A DNA stretch of 64,000 bases, from assembly GCA_020091685.1 (NCBI GenBank), contig CM034613.1:28140968-28204967 (forward strand). The letters are read 5' to 3'. The DNA comes from Lutjanus erythropterus. Taxonomy: Eukaryota > Chordata > Actinopteri > Lutjaniformes > Lutjanidae. This document shows positions 58,041 to 64,000 of this stretch, in pieces; within the stretch, counting starts at the first letter, position 1; each line of letters begins with the position of its first letter. The notes under the pieces are model-generated. The model was not told the origin of the DNA. It saw only the letters and a list, made by a program, of their open reading frames with translations, and searched no databases. The position numbers were made by a program, and so were the translations under genes.

Positions 58041-58400
58041 TTGTCAAGATTGTGACGTATCGTCAAACGGCGTTGTCATGACAGCACGGCGAACACTGAT
58101 ATTTCATCGTTACAGAGGAAGTTGCTTTAACTTTAGTGTACATTATCAAATCTGCCTGAAACTTTACATGTTGGATAACAGTCCAGGCTTGAAGACAACT
58201 ACAGACCAGTGTTCGGTCAGTGCTGGAAATTGGCTCGATAGCCCCTCCTACAAAGTTTCAACAGAGCAGCCCCTGCATCCCGTTTCACTTATTTGTATGA
58301 AAATCGTTACACACATGTATCATGTGCAGATGCACAAGATAGTCTCCTGGACCCCTCGCCTGAACCCAACAGAAAGTCGGCCATTTTGAATTTTGTGCAT
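58041..58400. repeat. Fragment related to the 790-1860 repeat
   Basis: Shares ACATGTTGGATAA, ACACATGTATCATG and GAAAGTCGGCCATTTTG-like words with 790-1860. Both ends truncated. Confidence 0.5.
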
Positions 58401-58641
58401 ACCATCTACAGTGTTTCCCCTATAGTGTATTTGGCAGGGCACCCCGCCCCCCCAACAGGACGCCCACACAGAAATTCAAGTTGTAGATTTTTTTTTTAAA
58501 TTCCATTATTTAATTTATATTTTAAAAGGGCCTATAACATGTGTTCTTTTTATCAAATAAAAAAGCTAACTCTAATTTGTGCAATTTCAGAGTCGGATGC
58601 TTTGCTATCGTTTCATTACATTCATTACAACGCATTTCTCC

Positions 58642-59141
58642 NNNNNNNNNNNNNNNNNNNNNNNNNNNNNNNNNNNNNNNNNNNNNNNNNNNNNNNNNNN
58701 NNNNNNNNNNNNNNNNNNNNNNNNNNNNNNNNNNNNNNNNNNNNNNNNNNNNNNNNNNNNNNNNNNNNNNNNNNNNNNNNNNNNNNNNNNNNNNNNNNNN
58801 NNNNNNNNNNNNNNNNNNNNNNNNNNNNNNNNNNNNNNNNNNNNNNNNNNNNNNNNNNNNNNNNNNNNNNNNNNNNNNNNNNNNNNNNNNNNNNNNNNNN
58901 NNNNNNNNNNNNNNNNNNNNNNNNNNNNNNNNNNNNNNNNNNNNNNNNNNNNNNNNNNNNNNNNNNNNNNNNNNNNNNNNNNNNNNNNNNNNNNNNNNNN
59001 NNNNNNNNNNNNNNNNNNNNNNNNNNNNNNNNNNNNNNNNNNNNNNNNNNNNNNNNNNNNNNNNNNNNNNNNNNNNNNNNNNNNNNNNNNNNNNNNNNNN
59101 NNNNNNNNNNNNNNNNNNNNNNNNNNNNNNNNNNNNNNNNN
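58642..59141. other. Assembly gap (500 N)
   Basis: Exactly 500 N. The right flank (59142-59420) is a low-complexity CTGTGCTGGGCTG-type repeat, a likely cause. Confidence 0.98.
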
Positions 59142-59420
59142 CTGTGCTGGGCAGCTCACCTGGACCGTGGCTATGCTGCTCTGCTGGGCTGTGCTAGTCT
59201 GTGCTGATGAGGCAGTGCTTGTTCTGAACTGGACTGTGGCTGGGCTGGTCTTGACAGTGCTGCGGATGCTGGGTTGAGCTGCACTGAGTTGCTGATGCTG
59301 TGCTACGCTGCTGGGCTGTGCTGCAGGTGAAGCTGTTCTTCGCCTGCATGACTGGGCTACTGCTGGATTTGGCTTGGCACATTTTGTACTGCTGGATCTG
59401 TGCTGTTGAAGGACTGGAGC
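59142..59420. repeat. Degenerate CTGTGCTG-type simple repeat
   Basis: CTGGGCTGTGCT, CTGGACTGTGGCTGGGCTG and related words recur irregularly. The open frames on both strands follow from this composition. Confidence 0.7.
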
Positions 59421-60300
59421 GCTATGGGCTATGACCTCGGCTTTCTTCAATCCCCTAATCATAGTAAAAATATGGAATTTATCAAGTAATAGGGTCACAT
59501 TTTAAATTGACATTGATGACAAGAGCAATGGATGGAAAAAAAGTCTGCTCAAAAAGCCAATGAATAATTAAAACATGAAATAATCTGTCTAAAGTAATTG
59601 CTAACATTTTTAATCAAATAACACCATTATTTTACTTAAACAATATTTTGATTCCATGGACTTTTCATTGGCAGATCTATCTTTTTCAAACCAATCCTTA
59701 CCCTTGAAAATAATCAGTGATTCTTCTTTTGTGCCCTCTCTTTTCTTCATCCTCCTCCATCTTTAACAACGGAATTATCAGATATTAACATTTACAATAG
59801 GCTTCCCAACTGCTAAATAAGTATTCATGAACATAACAATCTCACCAGTAACAGCCATAAGTAGCCTACATAGCTTCTACCTTTAAGTTGGGATAACCGT
59901 TAACGTTTTGCCATTACACAAGGCAGATAATCTAAAGCAGCTAGCCATTTTCAAATTTCAATTCTTCTTATTGGCCTGTTTGAATTGTTGAATATTACAA
60001 AACTTCAGCATCAATGTAAATTTAACTAATCCACTTACTTTGGTTTAAAAGCCGTTTCAAACTTCCGCGGATTTTGAAATCCGCGAAGTCTGTGAATCGA
60101 TGTACATGCATTCATTCAAATGATAACACTGTGGTGTGACTGACTCAGTAGATGCTGCGTGTTAAAGAAGGCGGGGCCAGCAGAGGGTGATGTTGCTCTC
60201 TGATTTGTTGAGCATCTTGGTGCTTATGAGAGAGCCGCGCAGGCTGTGCATGCGAAAATGATCTGTAGTCCGTGGCGCTACTGCCAGTTTGAATTGAATA
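59421..60300. other. No gene recognised
   Basis: AT-rich; nothing identified. Confidence 0.4.
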
Positions 60301-60316
60301 TTTTATTTATTTGACT

Positions 60317-60386
60317 AAGGTGGCGGAGCTGAGCTCCGAGGTGGCGGAGCTCACCTCCGAGGTGGCGAAGCTGAGCTCCGGAGGGC
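60317..60386. repeat. 21-bp tandem repeat (3 units)
   Basis: Three units like GAGGTGGCGGAGCTGAGCTC plus C, with small differences. 21 bp keeps frame, giving a 7-residue repeat on either strand. Confidence 0.75.
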
Positions 60387-60409
60387 TCCGGCCCACTTTA
60401 ACCCCTGGA

Positions 60410-62572
60410 TGTAGGGAGAAAAATGGCATACTGAGAGCTGTAACATCTTGCACAAAAAGATCGGAAAGACGTCTGTGATCAGGTGTACTAGGAGAAACTG
60501 AAAATGCTCTAAATGGCACTAAATGGTCTAGGCCTAAATACCTCTGATTACTGGCACGTTAGGACGCACCAAGACCCCTCAGATCATCTGGAACAGGTTC
60601 CCAGGATGAGAACCAAGCAAGGTGAGCAGCCTTTAGTTTCTATGCTCCCCACCTGTGGAACTTCCAGAATACCCGAGGTCGACTGAAACTGTCAGCTCAT
60701 TTAAATCAGGCTTTAAAATATTACCATTTACTGCAGCTTACCAGTGAAGTCAATATACAACTTATTTTTAGGATAATCTGTAGCTGTGTTTTTTATATTT
60801 ATCTGCTGTTGCTTTAGCTTATATTTGCTTTTAAATGCAACTCACTTAATGTTTTCAACTATTTACTGTAGGGATGCACCGATACCGATACCAGCATCGG
60901 TCCGATACTGTCCTCACGTACTCGTACTCATACTCATAAAACTACTCCGATACCCCACATCATGAAAAGTAGCTGCTCAATACAAGTAAACATCATCATG
61001 AGCAAGAGGCTCGCTGTCCTTAGCATCATCCACTAATAACCGCAGCGACTTTGGAAACTGTCCATAAAATCCCATGTAAGTCAATGTAAAACTGAAATAA
61101 ATGCATAGAGTGCAGTTGTAGACCACAGCTAGCCACTATCCAATCAGTCCTGGCGAGTGTAAACTACTTGAATGCCTTGGCAAATTAATCCAAAAACAAA
61201 GAAAAAACACCACTGCCATTAGTCTGTAACCCCATTTTCTTCGTAATAAGCTGCTACAACTTCTCTTTGTGTACTTAATCTTCACCAAAACAGGTATACA
61301 AGCAGCTGAGCTAACTTTATTTCTGGATGTAGCTAAGTTCATAAACGATATGATTTAGAAATCTTATAACCCAACCTGACTGTTCACATTTCGCCAGGCG
61401 TTTACTGGCGAGATTGTAGTCTGTTTTTAATGTTGTGTTACAGAGTTTGGGGAACCCTGAAAGACTTTTATTAGGTCATGTCTGGTAGGGAACCCTTGAT
61501 TTGCGAAGTTCTCGCAAGATTTTTCTATGTCATCCCTTCATTGTGACATTAAAATGATCACTCTGGCGAGATCTTCCGTGGTTCTGGGGTTCCCTTCAAG
61601 ACTTGACCATCAGTCACCGTCTCCTCTACTTGTGTTACTTCGACACATCTGCGGTCTCTTCTGCCTGTGTCATTACATTCAGCTGTTATCTCATTGGTTG
61701 CACTTTGAAAAGTCAGCTGCAGACGGGGTCAGGGTTCAAATATTTTGAACTTTGAGCGCAGCGGTCAGCGTCAGATCCGAGCGGTGTGCTAGCGGTGCCG
61801 CTTGGTCGGGCGACACCGCTCTCTCCATATGAAAACAATGGGACAACCAGCGCAAAGCATTTTTACCGTTGATCATGTGTTGGGGGTTCACAGCAGGGTA
61901 AACAAAACTGTTGCACACATGGCACCACAGTCAAAAATTACAGGTAGGAACTAATTAGCTCTTAGACGAGAGACAAGAAGAAGAAACTTAAATACTACAT
62001 ATGTAAATGTATAATTAAAATACTAGTTAAAATAGTGTAAATGATAATTAAATAATTATTTTATATAACACTATTTATAATAGTAAACTTAATCTGCAAG
62101 TCCACAATAATGTTGTGAAATTATTATACTGAAATATATCATATACACAGCTTAATAAGGAACACAAAATCAGCAACAAGTAACTTACTACAAATAACCT
62201 AAAAATGTAATGTGTATGGTTACACTTGTATCAGGAAACAGCAGCAATGACTTGTTACATTTAGAAAGTGATCATCTAATGAAAATAAAACATGTTTTGA
62301 AAGTTACTGTATGACATTATGAAGTACTTGTATCAGTACTTGGTATCAGCAAGTACCGAAATGTAAGTACTTGTACTAGGTCTGAAAAAAGTGGTATCGG
62401 TACATCCCTAATTTACTGTCTTACTTTTAGCTTTGTCTTAATGAATTCAAAACCATTTTTAATATTCCTTTAATGTTTTATTTTAATGTATTTCTAAGTT
62501 TTTGTAAAGCACCTTGAATTGTCTCGTGTCTGAATGGTGCTATATAAATAAAGTTGCCTTTGCCTTTGCCTT
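60410..62572 (+). mobile_element. L2-like LINE 3' end, split by a hAT element
   Basis: 60410-60868 encodes the RT C-terminus in shifted frames (words for HVRTHQDPSDHLEQVP and FSFYAPHLWN-like residues) and 62419-62572 is the 3' UTR ending AATAAAGTTGCCTTTGCC. It is the plus-strand counterpart of the minus-strand 3' end at 28478-28990. A hAT element (60869-62410) is nested in it. Confidence 0.7.
60869..62410. mobile_element. Non-autonomous hAT element nested in a LINE
   Basis: Ends TAGGGATGCACCGATACCGA and the complement TCGGTACATCCCTA, flanked by ATTTACTG on both sides (60861-60868 and 62411-62418), a perfect 8-bp target duplication. 1542 bp without a transposase frame. The middle (about 61370-61740) is GC-richer and may be a further insertion. 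Confidence 0.85.
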
Positions 62573-62575
62573 GCC

Positions 62576-63129
62576 TCATGATGGCATGATTTCTTGGAAG
62601 AGGAACATCCTATATTGAGGATGCCATCGACTGTATGATTGTTGCACATAACACTGAGATGCGTTGTGCTTCCAGTGCGGAGCCCTAAACCTGGCATGCC
62701 ACTGAATAGGATATATCTCTTAGAACGCAGAAGAGTGTCGAGGCTGGCAGAGGAGGGAGGCTTGCGACCACTGGCCTTGAAAACAAAAACACCCCCAAAC
62801 CTACGGATAGACCCAGAACTGTGGAAGAATCAGTGGAAAGCAGGAGCTCATATAGAGGGAGCGCCATTCTAGTGAATGAGCAGGAAGACACAATGCAGTC
62901 GGAGCGGCAGCCTTCATCTAAAGAGATTAAATCCTGCACATTGGCACAGAGGATGCCATGTCCAGGAATATGGCTACATGAAGCGTGGCATTACTGAGAA
63001 GGCTTAATAGATAAATGATGTTCCTTCCATACAGAGATAGAGGTTGTCGATTAAGGCCAAATAAGCATCTAGTTCCTGCCTCCTCTACAGGTAGACTGAC
63101 AGATAATGTACGATATATACAAGACCGTA

Positions 63130-63195
<66 letters not shown>

Positions 63196-63263
63196 ACATA
63201 TAGTTCCAATAGAATTTGCAACCTGAATTCTGCATGAGATCATATTTAATATAGATCTCATGT
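62576..63263. other. No gene; (CA)n microsatellite
   Basis: A long (CA)n lies at about 63132-63188. The remaining sequence is open in short frames without recognisable domains. Confidence 0.5.
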
Positions 63264-64000
63264 TTAAAGGTCCCATATTATGCCCCTTTCTGATAAGTTT
63301 TTATAAGTCTCAGAGGTCCTCAAAACATGCTTTTGAAGTTTGTTTCATAAAACACCACTCGGATCATGCAGATCAGCGTGTCTTTATACTCCTCTATTTC
63401 AGCCTCTCTCAAAACGAGCTGTTTCTGTGCCTGTAGCTTTAAATGCAAATGAGCTGTGACTAGTCGCGCCCCTCTCAGGAAGTGGGCGTGGCTTGAATCA
63501 GCCGGTCCTGGCTGCTATGTTTACGCTGAACGCCAACACGGACATGGCTGCTGTCAGACGCGGTACAATTCAAACATCAATTTTGATCCAGAATGTAATC
63601 CAGAGGAGGCTCCTGCAGAAGTTCAAACACTGCCGATGTTGCCGAACGTGTCTGAATGGTAAGTCTACAACTTTGTGTGTCTTGATACTTTACAGTTAGT
63701 CGATGTGTGTGTTGGTACAGCGTTAAAATGTAACTATCTCGGTAGCTAATCCTAACTGTAACTCACTCCGCTTGTTCATTATTGAGGGAAATTTTGGCGA
63801 ATAAGTGACATTATAATTTGTGTATATAGTTAACCATCATGCCTCCGGTGAGACACGTTAGTACTCTGTGGACAAAGGACCTCTACAAGTGTTACAGGTG
63901 TCCCAAATATTGTTATTATTATACTCTGTGCAATAATAATTCAGTAGTGCAATGCAAGGACTACACTGGCATCACAACTACATAATTTATTTATATGAGC
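63264..64000 (+). mobile_element. TTAA-type element, 5' part
   Basis: Begins TTAAAGGTCCCATATTATGC (TTAA at 63264-63267), a common fish repeat start. Inside, 63504-63660 is open: in one frame NSNINFDPECNPEEAPAEV is followed by a donor-like GTAAGTC at 63660. This could be the first coding exon of a TTAA-type transposase gene, possibly the family of the relic at 4225-4624, but that link is unproven. Runs out of the window. Confidence 0.45.

Noticed and set aside
58539..59498. Long open frames crossing 58642-59141
   Set aside because: They consist mostly of N plus a low-complexity flank.
60484..60497. ISRE-like GAGAAACTGAAAAT
   Set aside because: Lies within LINE coding sequence and is probably chance.

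Overview
This is nuclear DNA of a ray-finned fish, probably a spiny-rayed (percomorph) teleost. It has small GT-AG exons in long introns, dense microsatellites, and a typical teleost mix of mobile elements: hAT, Tc1, TTAA-type, L2/CR1-like and TX1-like LINEs, a BEL/Pao LTR element and tRNA-derived SINEs. Two 500-base runs of N (38604-38603+500 and 58642-59141) are scaffold gaps; open frames that cross them are artefacts. Most long open frames are transposon-derived or chance.

Host genes. (1) The best-supported gene is an interferon-induced protein 44-like (IFI44-like) GTPase on the minus strand, 34229 down to 24238. Seven coding exons join in phase into about 309 codons with P-loop, DxxG and TKxD motifs. 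Its introns hold a TTAA-type MITE, an RT scrap, a deleted L2-like LINE with an esterase ORF1, and a second LINE that keeps its endonuclease but lost its reverse transcriptase. (2) On the plus strand at 45.4-47.4 kb lies a three-exon gene of a small teleost family of unknown function (copy A). A decayed tandem copy (copy B) follows at 48.3-49.8 kb. A 26-bp minisatellite precedes them. (3) At the left edge (465-600, minus) a triple GAAAGT interferon-response element, a TATA-like box and a spliced leader exon look like the promoter of an interferon-stimulated gene whose body is outside the window. (4) A possible first exon with a CCAAT-box promoter lies at about 19.9-20.6 kb (minus).

Layout. 0-5 kb: ISG promoter, a GGGCCCGAGC repeat, a spliced transposase-like pseudogene. 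5.05-18.93 kb: left arm of an inverted duplication, swollen by a 1.57-kb hAT element, a decayed BEL/Pao element, a complete but dead Tc1 element and hAT remnants. 18.9-24 kb: promoter-like stretches and GC-rich degenerate repeats. 24.2-34.2 kb: IFI44-like gene. 34-37 kb: nothing recognised. 37-39.6 kb: hAT ends flanking a TX1-like LINE ORF1 and gap 1. 39.7-43.5 kb: integrase-like relic, 505-bp MITE. 43.5-50 kb: minisatellite and the novel gene pair. 50-53.9 kb: LINE scraps and promoter-like DNA. 53.93-56.88 kb: right arm of the inverted duplication. 56.9-64 kb: hAT elements with perfect 8-bp target duplications, gap 2, LINE 3' end with a nested hAT, TTAA-type element.

The two interferon-linked signals (ISRE promoter, IFI44-like gene) and the expanded unknown family between inverted-repeat arms suggest a rapidly remodelled innate-immune locus; that reading is inference.
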